Source: an uncultured Acidimicrobiales bacterium (lineage in GTDB: Bacteria; Actinomycetota; Acidimicrobiia; Acidimicrobiales; SZUA-35). From it: a DNA stretch of 47,831 nt. Both the position numbers and the translations under genes were made by a program. The notes under the pieces were generated by a model. It did not search any database. It had not been told where the DNA came from and saw only the letters and a list, made by a program, of their open reading frames with translations. Location of the stretch: positions 1 to 47,831 of the forward strand of contig CALLGK010000277.1 of NCBI GenBank assembly GCA_938009905.1. Reading direction: 5' to 3'. Of the stretch, positions 8,841 through 18,780 are shown piece by piece. Within the stretch, counting starts at the first letter, position 1; each line of letters starts with the position of its first letter.

Positions 8841-10277
8841 CTATGCCGTTGGCTGCACCGGGGCCGGTCGAAGGTCCACGCTTGGGATATCAACACCGGG
8901 AGCAGCGACGGCTCCTCCGGTTGCTGGCCCACCCCGAGCGGTTGGGCGACCGATGCGAGTCTCAAGTCCGTAGCCGGGGGCTCCGTGTTCGCTCACATCG
9001 AGTCCAGCCATTTCTTCTTCCGCCGTCACTCGCAACAGGCCGGCAGCCTTGAGGCCGCCGAACAGCAGACCAGACGCAGTCACCGTGAAGAGCGCAATGG
9101 CCAAGCCACCGACGAGCTGGTCGGCCAGCAGACCGGCGCCGCCACCGTAGAACAAGCCATCAACAGCCCCATTCGTTCCACCGGTCGTGGCGAAGAGGCC
9201 AGTGGCGATGAGGCCCCAGAATCCGCAGACTCCGTGAACCGAGAACGCACCGACCGGATCATCAACACCAGCTCGCTCGAGGCCAAGCACAGCAAGCACA
9301 ACGATCGACCCGGCGACGGCGCCGACGATGAGCGTGCCAACCACGTTGAAGTCACCAATGCCCGAGCAGATCGCCACGAGGCCGGCGAGCATGCCGTTGC
9401 CGGCCATCGAGACATCGGGCTTCTTGAGCACGATCCAGCTCGTTGCCATGGCGCTGAAGGCACCGGCGGCTGCGACGAGGGCGGTGAGAGCTGCGAGAAC
9501 AGGCACGGCCAGATCGGCAGCGAGCTGCGAGCCAGGGTTGAACCCGAACCAGCCAATGAACAGCAGCATCACACCAAGAATGGCCATCGGCATGCTGTGG
9601 CCAGGCATCGCTTGGGCCTTGCCGTCTTTGTACTTACCGATTCGAGGACCGATGATCAGCGCACCCATGAGGGCGGCGAAGCCGCCGACCATGTGCACGA
9701 GGCCGGATCCGGCGAAGTCGACGAAGCCGCGCTCCGCAAGCCAGCCACCGCCCCACTGCCAGGAGACAACGACCGGATAGACGAGGGCCGTCAGTACGAC
9801 CGAGTACACGATGTAGCCCTTGAACTGGGTACGGCCGGCGACGGCGCCAGAGACGATCGTGGCGGCGGTTGCGGCGAAGGCAGCCTGGAAGAGGAAGTCG
9901 ACAGACGGAATGAGTCCGTCGCCGGTTGTGGCCATAAATCCATCAACGCCGAAACCGGCCGAGGAGAACCACCCGTTGAAGTCACCGGGGTACGCAATGG
10001 CGTATCCGACGAAGAAGAACACGAGGATGCCGATGCTGGCGTCCATCAGGTTCTTCATCATGATGTTGGATGCGTTCTTCGCTCGGGTGAGCCCGGCTTC
10101 AACCAGCCCGAAACCGGCCTGCATCATCAGCACAAGTACGGCGCAGAAGAAGATGAAGATGTTGTCGAGGACGACCTGGCTTGCGGCAGTCACCTCATCC
10201 TGCGCAAAGGCAGGACCGGAGAACCCAAGCAGCACTCCGATGCTGCCCAATGTTCCTATTGCGGCCTTCTTTTTCAC
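8841..10277 (-). CDS. amt: ammonium transporter (Amt family) with N-terminal signal peptide
   Basis: GTG at 10275-10277 with GGGAGCG RBS gives VKKKAAIGTLGSIGVLLGFSGPAFAQ; body has VLMMQAGFGLVEAGLTRAKNASNIMMKN, HMVGGFAALMGALIIGPR, DDPVGAFSVHGVCGFWGLIATGLF. Confidence 0.94.
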   Translation of the reverse strand: MKKKAAIGTLGSIGVLLGFSGPAFAQDEVTAASQVVLDNIFIFFCAVLVLMMQAGFGLVEAGLTRAKNASNIMMKNLMDASIGILVFFFVGYAIAYPGDFNGWFSSAGFGVDGFMATTGDGLIPSVDFLFQAAFAATAATIVSGAVAGRTQFKGYIVYSVVLTALVYPVVVSWQWGGGWLAERGFVDFAGSGLVHMVGGFAALMGALIIGPRIGKYKDGKAQAMPGHSMPMAILGVMLLFIGWFGFNPGSQLAADLAVPVLAALTALVAAAGAFSAMATSWIVLKKPDVSMAGNGMLAGLVAICSGIGDFNVVGTLIVGAVAGSIVVLAVLGLERAGVDDPVGAFSVHGVCGFWGLIATGLFATTGGTNGAVDGLFYGGGAGLLADQLVGGLAIALFTVTASGLLFGGLKAAGLLRVTAEEEMAGLDVSEHGAPGYGLETRIGRPTARGGPATGGAVAAPGVDIPSVDLRPAPVQPTA

Positions 10278-10498
10278 GATTCGCTCCCACAGAGTTCGGT
10301 TTGCAATGTCCACCTCAGACAGTACGGAGCCCGTGTTTCTCGGTTGTGTGGCCATCGTTACGTGATTGCGGCCTCCAGGTTTCGCCGTGTGGGCAACGAT
10401 GTTTCGGTTGTGTTTCTTCGCGATCCATTGCTTGGGACAACGACCAAGAGTTCGCGCCCCATCCTCAACCACCCTCAAACCGCTCCGATACAGACCTC

Positions 10499-12340
10499 AT
10501 GGACGCACCCGTAGCCTCGGCCGATACGCCGAAGGCTCGACTTATCGATCAGCTCAAGGTGTCAGCGGGTGGCATCCTGGGCGCAACGATTGTTGTGCCG
10601 ATCGTGCTCACGAACTGGACGCCGCTCTGGTTCGCACTTGGGTGGGGCGCCGCCTACTTCACTCAGAGCGCCATCTTCGTTGGCGTTGTGTCGTACTTCG
10701 GCGAGCGCTTTGATCGATTGTGGTGGACCATCTGCACCTCAGCCCTCTTCTTCTCGGTGATCATGGCCGTGTTCGTCTGGGGGCGCGACCATCCGAGTGC
10801 GACATGGATCGCAGCCATGATCGGATTCGCCTACATAGCGTTTGAAGTGGCGACACTCCCCTATCTCAAGATGTCGCACTGGTGGCTCGGGGTAACGGTT
10901 GTCAGCGTCGGTATTGCCCTCCTGGCATTCGCCACCGTCCATCCAGCCGTTGGTATTGCCTCCGTGCCGGTCCTCGCCACCATGATCACCGTCGCCGGTC
11001 GGAACACTCGCCTTCGAGACGATCTCGACCGGCAGCTTGTCGAGACCGAGGCGCGTCTGCTGACCGACCCCCTCACCGGACTGCGAAACCGCAGAGGCTT
11101 TGAAGCCGAACTCGCGACGCTTGACGGCCAACCGGCCACCATCGCCATCTTCGACGCCGACCGGTTCAAGCTCATCAACGACACGCAAGGCCATGGCGTG
11201 GGCGATCAGGTACTCCGAGTCATTGCCGGTCACCTTCGCTCGACGCTTCCCGACTATTGGACCATTGCCCGCCACGGCGGTGATGAGTTCGTTGCTGTCA
11301 CCGCCGGCGACGTCGACATTGATGAAAACGTCGTTGCTCCGCTCCAAATGCCATTGTCTGAACGAGCAGGACACGTCCGAGTGACGCTGTCGGCTGGTCT
11401 GGCAACCGGAACACTCTCCGGCAGCGGAGACCGCCTCCTCAGCGAAGCCGGACACGCCCTCCGCTACGCAAAGCGCGAATGCCAACAGATGGTGCGAAGC
11501 GCTGGTGCGCTCCGAGACCGCTTCGAGCGGTCTGTATCGATCACGTCCGTGAACGGTGTCGACAGCCCGATCGTCCCCGTGGCTCAGGTAATTGTTGACG
11601 AGCGTGGTGTTGTGGGGTGCGAACTTCTCGCTCGTTGGCAGACACCCGATGGCTCACTGATTGCTCCCGCCCATTTCATGGACATGTTGATCGAGAACGG
11701 ACTCCACGGGCAGCTCGACGATCTGATGCTTGAACATGCCGTCGATGTCATCGCCAAGCTCGACGAGATCGGCATCGACGCCTTTGTGTCTGCCAACGTT
11801 GCCGCGAGTCATCTCCTCGACCCGGAACTCGCAGCTCGTGTGAAGCACCTGCTTGAGTCACGCGACGTTGCCGCTGAGCGGCTGATGGTTGAGATCACAG
11901 AATCGGAGCGACTTGGAGCCGATCGCCGCTGGGAAGGTGCTGCCAAAGGGCTTCGGGACCTCGGCATCATGTTGGCAATTGATGACTTTGGCGCCGGCTA
12001 TTCAAGTATCGCTCGATTGCAGAACTTGCCGATCACGCATCTCAAGCTCGATCGGTCACTGGTCACGAGTGGGGGCGGGCCATTGGGCGAGATCGTGCGC
12101 GGTGTCACCCGGTTCTGCCGCAGTTCAAACATCGGCGTCATTGCCGAAGGCATTGAAACCGTCGAGGACCATCGAACGATGAGCGACGCAGACGTGAGCA
12201 TCTATCAGGGCTATCTGTTTGGTCGACCCCAGCGAGTGAGTGACTTCCTGCGTGACGTTGTCGAACGGTCAGGCGGGGCAACCGCGGCCGTGGTGACCGA
12301 ACAGTTGAGCGGACCCTCGATCGAGCCGTCCTCGAACTAG
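10499..12340 (+). CDS. membrane GGDEF-EAL protein (diguanylate cyclase/phosphodiesterase)
   Basis: ATG at 10499; N-terminal TM helices; DPLTGLRNRRGF, RHGGDEF; CELLARW (ExLxR), EITES, DDFGAGYSS, LKLDRSLV, AEGIET, QGYLFGRP. Confidence 0.93.
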   Translation: MDAPVASADTPKARLIDQLKVSAGGILGATIVVPIVLTNWTPLWFALGWGAAYFTQSAIFVGVVSYFGERFDRLWWTICTSALFFSVIMAVFVWGRDHPSATWIAAMIGFAYIAFEVATLPYLKMSHWWLGVTVVSVGIALLAFATVHPAVGIASVPVLATMITVAGRNTRLRDDLDRQLVETEARLLTDPLTGLRNRRGFEAELATLDGQPATIAIFDADRFKLINDTQGHGVGDQVLRVIAGHLRSTLPDYWTIARHGGDEFVAVTAGDVDIDENVVAPLQMPLSERAGHVRVTLSAGLATGTLSGSGDRLLSEAGHALRYAKRECQQMVRSAGALRDRFERSVSITSVNGVDSPIVPVAQVIVDERGVVGCELLARWQTPDGSLIAPAHFMDMLIENGLHGQLDDLMLEHAVDVIAKLDEIGIDAFVSANVAASHLLDPELAARVKHLLESRDVAAERLMVEITESERLGADRRWEGAAKGLRDLGIMLAIDDFGAGYSSIARLQNLPITHLKLDRSLVTSGGGPLGEIVRGVTRFCRSSNIGVIAEGIETVEDHRTMSDADVSIYQGYLFGRPQRVSDFLRDVVERSGGATAAVVTEQLSGPSIEPSSN

Positions 12341-12348
12341 TGACATAC

Positions 12349-12384
12349 GAAGTGGCCACCACCGCAATGGGTGGTGACCACTTC
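12349..12384. repeat. inverted repeat between convergent GGDEF-EAL genes
   Basis: gaagtggccaccacc-gcaatg-ggtggtgaccacttc: 15-bp stem with one C/A mismatch on +, which is a G-U wobble on -. Confidence 0.6.
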
Positions 12385-12595
12385 CAACTCGAGCTGAGCG
12401 AGCAACCAACAACTCAGCAACCAACCAACGCAGCAAGCGTCTCGCTCATGGCTCGAGTTCGATCAACCGCCTTGTTCGACGACTCGTTGAGCCGTTGATG
12501 TCGACAACGACGACATCCTGTGCCGCCGGGCACGTCGTCCCATCGGGGCGTTCCCTATTCGGGCCCCTATGGCCCGCCTGTTGCCTAACGTATGA

Positions 12596-12641
12596 GGCCG
12601 CTAGGCCGACAAACCGCGGGCCGCTAGGCCGATAAACCGGG
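12596..12641 (-). repeat. 23-bp tandem duplication spanning a stop codon
   Basis: ggccgctaggccgacaaaccgcg followed directly by ggccgctaggccgataaaccggg; 21/23 identical; includes the TAG of the upstream minus-strand gene. Confidence 0.9.
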
Positions 12642-14588
12642 GCGTGTCACGTGGCCAGCAATGCCGTCAACGAATTGAATCGCCTCGGCGAGCTCACCGA
12701 CCTTGACCGGCGGGCACAGTCCGAATCCCTGGGCCAAATCGATGCCAAGCGCCCGCAGCAGGTCAAGCTGCTCCATATCTTCGACGCCCTCGACGACAAC
12801 CTCACGTCCGAGTGCCGTTGCGAGCGAACGAATGGCGGCCAAAATCTGCACCTGATTGGTGTTGTCCGCTTCGATTTCACTCGTCAACGACTTGTCGATT
12901 TTCACAACCGTGACTGGCAGTGACAGAAGCTGTCCAAGTGAGGAATAGCCAGCACCGAAGTCATCGAGCGCAAGCTCAACTCCGAGGTCAGAGAGCGAAT
13001 CGAAGAGCTCGGCGCTGCGCGAGATCTCCGGCAACATCGACGACTCGGTGAGTTCGACGACCACTTGCTGGGGCTGGATGCTGTGACGCTCGAGTGCAGC
13101 CACGACCGTCTCGAGCATGTCGCCCTGCGCAACCTGCACGGGAGATACGTTCACCGACACTTTGGCCTGCGACAGCACCGGGTCGTGTTGCCAGGTCTTG
13201 AGTGCGTCACCGGCTTTCTCCAACAGCAGAGCGGTGACTTCACCGATAAGCCCGATCTCTTCTGCGAGCGGGATAAACACGTCGGGGCTGACGTTCTCAC
13301 CCTCGTCTGTTTGCCAACGGGCAAGGAGCTCGACGAAGCAGATCTTGCCCGTTTCGATACAGAAAACCGGCTGGGCGTAGGCCTCGAGCTTTCCGTTGCG
13401 CACATCTCGGCGCAGCGCAGATTCAAGTTTTGCTCGCTTGCTGAGTTCGGCATCAATGTCGTCTGCGAATCGCTGCGCCCGACGACGACCCCGCCGCTTC
13501 GCCACGTACATGGCCTTGTCGGCCTGGCTCATCAGCAGCTCAGGATCGAACGGCTCATGGTCAACCGAGCCGATACCAACACTGGCCGAGATCAGAGCCT
13601 CGTCACTACCATCGAGGGTAATGGGTTGCTCGAGCTCCGCGATGAGGCGATCAGCGAGGCTGTCAACCTCGGCGTCAGGCAGATCACCGTGCAGCACGAT
13701 GAAGAACTCGTCACCGCCGATGCGGGCAATCAGATCCTCGGCTCGAAGGACACGTTGCAAACGCTGGGCTACCTCAGCCAGCACGATGTCTCCCGCAGCG
13801 TGGCCAAACCGATCGTTTACGAACTTGAAGTGATCCAGGTCGACGAACATCGCCGTCGTCACGTGCTTGTCCCACGTGGACAGCTCGGCCTTTGCTCCGC
13901 TTCGGTTCAGGAGTCCGGTGAGCGAATCGTGGGCGGCGATCCATGCCGACTTGTCGGCACTGGCCGAGGCCGCCAGCCGCAGTCGGGACAGCTCGCTCCA
14001 ACGAGCCCGGCTGTCTTCAAGGTCGGTCGAGAGAATGAGCAGGAACATCAAGACGCCGAGCGCAACGGCAAAGTCTCGAACAGCCGTGAGCCCCAGCGCC
14101 GTGCCGAGCAACATGGGGTAGAGGATCCTGGCGCCAAGTCCATTGAGTGATGACGTGCCGCCGACCGACCCGGCGCTCACTGCGAAGATCACTGCGAGGG
14201 TGATCCACCGAAAACCCAGATCGCGCGACGACGGAACATCAACAAAGAGGGCCAAGCCCCAGTTGATCCCGACAAGCAGGTGACCGAGCTCGGAGCCCCG
14301 GCTGACCCCGCTACGCGAGAGCTCGCGAAACCAGGTGGGCATCCACCCGAAGGTCGGCATCAAGACAAGACCGAACAAGAAGAAGGAGGCCCAAATCGCC
14401 AGACGGGAGAAGTCCGGACCCAACGGCAACACGCAAAGGAAGTACAGCGTGATGGCAGCCGTGGTCCCCGCCGGAGTGATCCAGCGATTAAAGCCGACAG
14501 GATGATGATCGCGACCGACTCCGTCGGTCGTCGTCTGCACCGCAGGCGCGTGTTCGCGCCGAACGTTTGCGGCGACAGGTTGGGGCAT
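12624..14588 (-). CDS. membrane GGDEF-EAL protein (diguanylate cyclase/phosphodiesterase)
   Basis: N-terminal hydrophobic helices; DSLTGLLNRSGA, RAEDLIARIGGDEF, VELLARW, VELTES, DDFGAGYSSL, VKIDKSL, VEGVED. Confidence 0.93.
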   Translation of the reverse strand: MPQPVAANVRREHAPAVQTTTDGVGRDHHPVGFNRWITPAGTTAAITLYFLCVLPLGPDFSRLAIWASFFLFGLVLMPTFGWMPTWFRELSRSGVSRGSELGHLLVGINWGLALFVDVPSSRDLGFRWITLAVIFAVSAGSVGGTSSLNGLGARILYPMLLGTALGLTAVRDFAVALGVLMFLLILSTDLEDSRARWSELSRLRLAASASADKSAWIAAHDSLTGLLNRSGAKAELSTWDKHVTTAMFVDLDHFKFVNDRFGHAAGDIVLAEVAQRLQRVLRAEDLIARIGGDEFFIVLHGDLPDAEVDSLADRLIAELEQPITLDGSDEALISASVGIGSVDHEPFDPELLMSQADKAMYVAKRRGRRRAQRFADDIDAELSKRAKLESALRRDVRNGKLEAYAQPVFCIETGKICFVELLARWQTDEGENVSPDVFIPLAEEIGLIGEVTALLLEKAGDALKTWQHDPVLSQAKVSVNVSPVQVAQGDMLETVVAALERHSIQPQQVVVELTESSMLPEISRSAELFDSLSDLGVELALDDFGAGYSSLGQLLSLPVTVVKIDKSLTSEIEADNTNQVQILAAIRSLATALGREVVVEGVEDMEQLDLLRALGIDLAQGFGLCPPVKVGELAEAIQFVDGIAGHVTRPGLSA

Positions 14589-14791
14589 GTCTTCAATTCG
14601 TCATCAATTTGGGGGTACTTGAGGTGCTGGGTACGTTCTTCCAGCCTCTGAAACAGACGACCTACGTGCCTCGACGAACAGTCGGGATGGCATCCGCGCC
14701 TGGGCGACGTCCGACAACCGGCAACGGCACAACAATCGGGCCGAGAAGCCGCCCCCAGAGTTTCGGGGTGTGACCTCACGTCACGTCTTCT

Positions 14792-16141
14792 TTGGCCGAC
14801 AGGGCCGATATGAGGGAAGAAGGACCGATACAACAACCAGAGGGCTCGCCCAGCCCAGCGCTGGTTCGTCCGCGCCTCGCCGGAGCGTTCGTGATCGCCT
14901 GCATCGCCGCAGTCGCCGGCGCTGTGTTGGGTCCCCTAGTGACCGAGCAAGTGAAGAGTGGATACCGGTCCGATTCGGACGTCGCCATGATCGATGTAGA
15001 GCCTGAACAGGCGGCTCGTGAACAGATCAGCGCCTTAGGCGAGTCAGATCAAACGGGGTATCAGTCGTTTTACGACGGCGTTTACTACGACGGCCAGCTT
15101 TTCGTGAGCGGCTTCACCGGTACGAGCGACGCCGACCAGCGACCGGCGATCTGGCTGCTCGGAACCGACAACGAGCTCACGGAAGTCTCTCCCCCAACGT
15201 CCGACGGGTCGCTCTGGGCGATGGCCCAGCATCCCGCCAACGGCATCGTTGCGATTGGCCAGACCGGGGCCGCCACCGATCACGCCGCCGCTCCGCTGCT
15301 CTATCACTCGTCTGATGGTTCGGCTTGGGACGAGGTGAGCCTGGAGCGGACCTCAGACAACGCTCACTCGCACGAGGTCATGCGAGACGTCATCTGGAGC
15401 GACCTGCGCTCGAGCTACGTCGCGGTTGGCTGGAGTGCAGACCAGACCAACTGCGCTCACACCGAGACGCAGACGTGTCAGGCCCATGTCTGGCTCTCAA
15501 ACAACGGTGTCGACTGGCTGGGCGCTGCGATTCCCGCTGGAACCGCCGCCTCATCCTCGGCGCACGCCGTCGCCGAAGTTCACAACACCGTCGTGATCGG
15601 TGGCGTCGCCGATGAATCCGCCACGGTGTGGCTTGTCTCTAACGACGAGTCAACCAAGGTCACCATCGACGATCGCCCTTCGATGATCACCGCGCTTGCC
15701 GAGCGCGATGGGCATCTCTACGCAGCTGGCGTCGTGAACGCCAAGGCAGACGACCCGGACTTCGTGGTGTGGCAATCGTCCGACAGCGGCAACTCCTGGA
15801 CCGTCCGCTTCGAGCAGGCCAGACCCGCCACCCAGACCGTGTATGACCTCACCGTCGTCAACGGGCTTCTGGCCTTTGCCGGACAAGACGCCGACGGCCT
15901 GACATCGATGCGAGGCGCACTCTGGCTCAGCAATGCAGACATGAGCGCCGCTGGCCTACGCCATCCGGCACCGGGCAGCGAGCCCCTGTCGTTCCACGCG
16001 GTCATTGCTCAGCGCGACGGCGGCATGACACTGCTCGGTCAGGCCGGGACCGCTTCAAGCTTCAACGGCATCGTCGTCCAAATCGATGCTGATGCGGTAG
16101 ACGCGAGCCAGCCTCGCCAACAGACGCCGCAAGACGAGTAG
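14792..16141 (+). CDS. membrane-anchored/secreted protein with Asp-box (BNR/sialidase-like) repeats
   Basis: Hydrophobic segment AGAFVIACIAAVAGAVLGPLV; repeats YHSSDGSAWDEV, LSNNGVDW, WQSSDSGNSWTV. Confidence 0.75.
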   Translation: MADRADMREEGPIQQPEGSPSPALVRPRLAGAFVIACIAAVAGAVLGPLVTEQVKSGYRSDSDVAMIDVEPEQAAREQISALGESDQTGYQSFYDGVYYDGQLFVSGFTGTSDADQRPAIWLLGTDNELTEVSPPTSDGSLWAMAQHPANGIVAIGQTGAATDHAAAPLLYHSSDGSAWDEVSLERTSDNAHSHEVMRDVIWSDLRSSYVAVGWSADQTNCAHTETQTCQAHVWLSNNGVDWLGAAIPAGTAASSSAHAVAEVHNTVVIGGVADESATVWLVSNDESTKVTIDDRPSMITALAERDGHLYAAGVVNAKADDPDFVVWQSSDSGNSWTVRFEQARPATQTVYDLTVVNGLLAFAGQDADGLTSMRGALWLSNADMSAAGLRHPAPGSEPLSFHAVIAQRDGGMTLLGQAGTASSFNGIVVQIDADAVDASQPRQQTPQDE

Positions 16142-16147
16142 GCGCTG

Positions 16148-17002
16148 CTAGGTCAAGAGTTCGTCTACTTGGTCAAGCCAAAAAGCAAGATCGGCGGGGC
16201 GGTTCTTGCGCACCGCCCAATCGGCGAAACGCAAGATGTAGTGCGCAAGGTATGCGTCGTGCTGGGCCTCGCTGAGCGAGCGAATTCCTGCATCGAACAG
16301 AGCCAGACGAGCCGACACTGGGTTGCCCGGCATGCGAGCGCTGAGCGCCAACATCGCGAGATCGACGACGCCGTCGCCGACCTTGGCGTTGTCGAGATCG
16401 ATGATGCCGACCAACCGACCGGACCGTTCAATCATGTTGCCGGGGTGAAGGTCCCAGTGGATGAGGTCGTCGCCGGGAAGGTCGGCTGGTGTGAGTGCTC
16501 CACCGATCGCCCTCGCCCGCTCAACGAACCTGCGCCCACGATCGCTATGGGCGTACAGCGGACCGTGGCAGCAATAGTTGTCCCCACCCTGCGTCAAGGT
16601 GTGAATGATGTGATCTGCGAAGGCCGTCGATGTATCACTCCCCGCAAGACCACGACGACGGTCGTGAGCCGCAAGCACATCAGTGACGTGACTGTCGTTC
16701 AACACCGTGACGGCCTCACCGACAACAAAGGCCTGCAAGACGAAGAGCCGACCATTGCCTTGGACAACCTCGCGAAACGGCGCAGGCCATGCAGCTTCGA
16801 GCCTGAGCCGCTCCGATACGGCGACAGCCTCTCGACGCCGAACCATCGAGTCTGGATTCGTGACGGTCTTGATGACCCACGACGTGCCGTCGCTCTCGAT
16901 GAACTCGTTGGCGCCAGTCTCGCCACCAACCAATTCACGCACGTGGGAAAAGGTTCGACCGCTTGCCTCCGAAAATTCATCGGCCAGTTCCCGAGGGGTC
17001 AT
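16148..17002 (-). CDS. aminoglycoside phosphotransferase-like kinase
   Basis: DDLIHWDLHPGNMIE and GIIDLDNAKVGDGVVDLA match the APH/choline kinase catalytic and metal loops. Confidence 0.85.
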   Translation of the reverse strand: MTPRELADEFSEASGRTFSHVRELVGGETGANEFIESDGTSWVIKTVTNPDSMVRRREAVAVSERLRLEAAWPAPFREVVQGNGRLFVLQAFVVGEAVTVLNDSHVTDVLAAHDRRRGLAGSDTSTAFADHIIHTLTQGGDNYCCHGPLYAHSDRGRRFVERARAIGGALTPADLPGDDLIHWDLHPGNMIERSGRLVGIIDLDNAKVGDGVVDLAMLALSARMPGNPVSARLALFDAGIRSLSEAQHDAYLAHYILRFADWAVRKNRPADLAFWLDQVDELLT

Positions 17003-17014
17003 GGCCTCATGATG

Positions 17015-17821
17015 TCACCCGACTGTTGTTTGATCGACCATCAGCTCGCCCCACCGCTGGCGAGATGCGGCGTCGGCAGGAAAGAAGGTCTCCACTCGCA
17101 GGCCGGAGACCGTGAGATCCACCGCGCTTTCCATCGACGCCAAGCACGAAAAGAGCGTGATGTCGCCGGCGTCGGTGGCGAAACACACGCTGCCAACGAG
17201 ACCGCGATGAGCCGGAACAACGGCGGGCGACGCCGCAGAGAGGCTTCGAACTTTGGCGTAGAGCTCAGCCAGCCGTTCGTCTGTTGGGTACTGGTCAAGA
17301 TCGTTTGCGAGCCGCCAGAGCAACATCGGCTCGACTTCGGCACGGTTGACCACGTGAGGCTGGAGCCCGTCTGGGTGAAACATGCCGAGCATCGTGTTGA
17401 GCTGTCCGTGAAACAGCGGAGGGTCTGGGGCCAACATCGTGCTGAAGCGCAGCGCCGAGTCGTTGGCAAAGACAACGTTCCACGTGTGGTCGATCACAAG
17501 CGCCATGTTTGGTTCATGTGCCGCGAGCATGAACTGCAACGCTTCGCCTACCTCAGCAAGATCCTCGACTCGGGTCTCGGTGAATTCGGGAGCGAGACCA
17601 GCGGCCACCAACAGTTCGTTTTGTGCTTTGAGCGGCACACGAAGAGCACGGCCAAGGTGGATCACCATCTCTCGGCTGGGATGCGACCGGCCAGTTTCAA
17701 GAAAGCTGATGTGTCGCTGCGAGACCTCAGCCTTCGTCGCGAGGCGCAGTTGGCTCAGGCCGCGTGCTTCTCGCCAGGTGCGCAGCGATGCGCCGAAGCT
17801 CACAGCCTGTCCAGAACTCAT
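17015..17821 (-). CDS. XRE-family regulator with MmyB-like C-terminal domain
   Basis: ATG at 17819-17821; SFGASLRTWREARGLSQLRLATKAEVSQRHISFLETGRSHPSREMVIHLGRAL HTH; C-terminal LVIDHTWNVVFAND...MLLWRLA. Confidence 0.88.
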   Translation of the reverse strand: MSSGQAVSFGASLRTWREARGLSQLRLATKAEVSQRHISFLETGRSHPSREMVIHLGRALRVPLKAQNELLVAAGLAPEFTETRVEDLAEVGEALQFMLAAHEPNMALVIDHTWNVVFANDSALRFSTMLAPDPPLFHGQLNTMLGMFHPDGLQPHVVNRAEVEPMLLWRLANDLDQYPTDERLAELYAKVRSLSAASPAVVPAHRGLVGSVCFATDAGDITLFSCLASMESAVDLTVSGLRVETFFPADAASRQRWGELMVDQTTVG

Positions 17822-18255
17822 AGGGCGAACGCTCGAGACCGGGTGTAGAGCTGGGCAGCTGCGAAGTCGAACACCAACACCGCCACAAGGGCGGCGACGA
17901 TCGCACCCGCAGTCGTGAACACTCCAAGAGCGATGACAGCGACCGACCCGACCACCCAGCCGATGTCGCCAAGCGAGATCAGCAGTGTCTGTTGGCGGAG
18001 CGTTGTGCCCTCCTGGTTTGAGACCCACCACACGTTTGCGGCGAAGGCCACGAGTCCAGCGGCTAACACTCGCACGATTGTCTCGTTGCCAGCACCGAGC
18101 ACATCGACGACCCAACCGGCAAACACCAAGCCAACGAGTCCAAAAGATGCGGATGACATGGCGTTTGCACGTAGAGCCAACCGGAGCTTGTCATGATCAG
18201 TCATGACCGTAGTGTGCAACGCAGGCTGAATGGGAGCGATTACCTGTGAGGTCAT
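17818..18255 (-). CDS. small integral membrane protein
   Basis: Four predicted TM segments; GAGGAAGG RBS before ATG 18255; ATGA overlap with the XRE gene. Confidence 0.72.
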   Translation of the reverse strand: MTSQVIAPIQPALHTTVMTDHDKLRLALRANAMSSASFGLVGLVFAGWVVDVLGAGNETIVRVLAAGLVAFAANVWWVSNQEGTTLRQQTLLISLGDIGWVVGSVAVIALGVFTTAGAIVAALVAVLVFDFAAAQLYTRSRAFAL

Positions 18256-18380
18256 GGCCTTCCTCTACCGAAGGGGCGGGTCGACGAGGTATTCACGGGT
18301 TGTGACGTCGGGCGTGCCATATTGGCTCGGTTCGTCGTCAGGCCTGGAGTCACCCAGCGCCGCGCCCGTGGAGGCAAATC

Positions 18381-18764
18381 GTGAAGAAGTTCAACCGCAG
18401 CGTTCTTACTCTCGCATTCGGAGCAATCATCACGCTTGCTGGCTGCGGAGGCGGTGGAGGCGTTGCCGCCTTCTGCGACAAGATGCAGGATCTCGACGAC
18501 AACGATCCAACCGAGGGCATGGAAGAGGGCTCACCAGAGTTCTTCGACGCATCGATTGATGCCATGGAAGAAGTCCGAGATGCCGCGCCAGACGAGATCA
18601 AGGGTGATGTCGAGTCCATGCTCGCAGGGTTCGAAGAACTCAGCGAAGTAGATCCCGCGAACTTGGAAGAAGCTGACTTCGCCGAGCTTCAGGAGCGCCT
18701 GACCGAACTCGGTGAAAGCGCAGACCGCGTCGAAACCTTCATCGACACGAACTGCGAGGAATAG
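18381..18764 (+). CDS. small lipoprotein, unknown function
   Basis: GGAGG RBS then GTG: MKKFNRSVLTLAFGAIITLAGCGGGGG lipobox (LAGC); acidic mature domain. Confidence 0.8.
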   Translation: MKKFNRSVLTLAFGAIITLAGCGGGGGVAAFCDKMQDLDDNDPTEGMEEGSPEFFDASIDAMEEVRDAAPDEIKGDVESMLAGFEELSEVDPANLEEADFAELQERLTELGESADRVETFIDTNCEE

Positions 18765-18780
18765 CCCCTCCCCGCTTCGA

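Noticed and set aside
8742-10514. 590-aa plus-strand ORF opposite amt
   Set aside because: Low-complexity His/Glu/Gly/Arg-rich translation, typical antisense of a high-GC gene; the minus strand encodes a clear Amt.
13065-14150. 361-aa plus-strand ORF
   Set aside because: Antisense of the GGDEF-EAL gene; composition artefact.
10499-14588. ELL instead of EAL in two GGDEF-EAL proteins considered as inactivating
   Set aside because: The functional consensus is ExLxR; both read ELLAR and retain Asn, ExTE, DDFG, Lys, Glu and Gln positions.
16169-17848. 559-aa plus-strand ORF
   Set aside because: Antisense to the APH-like kinase and XRE/MmyB regulator, both with clear motifs; no recognisable domain in the plus translation.
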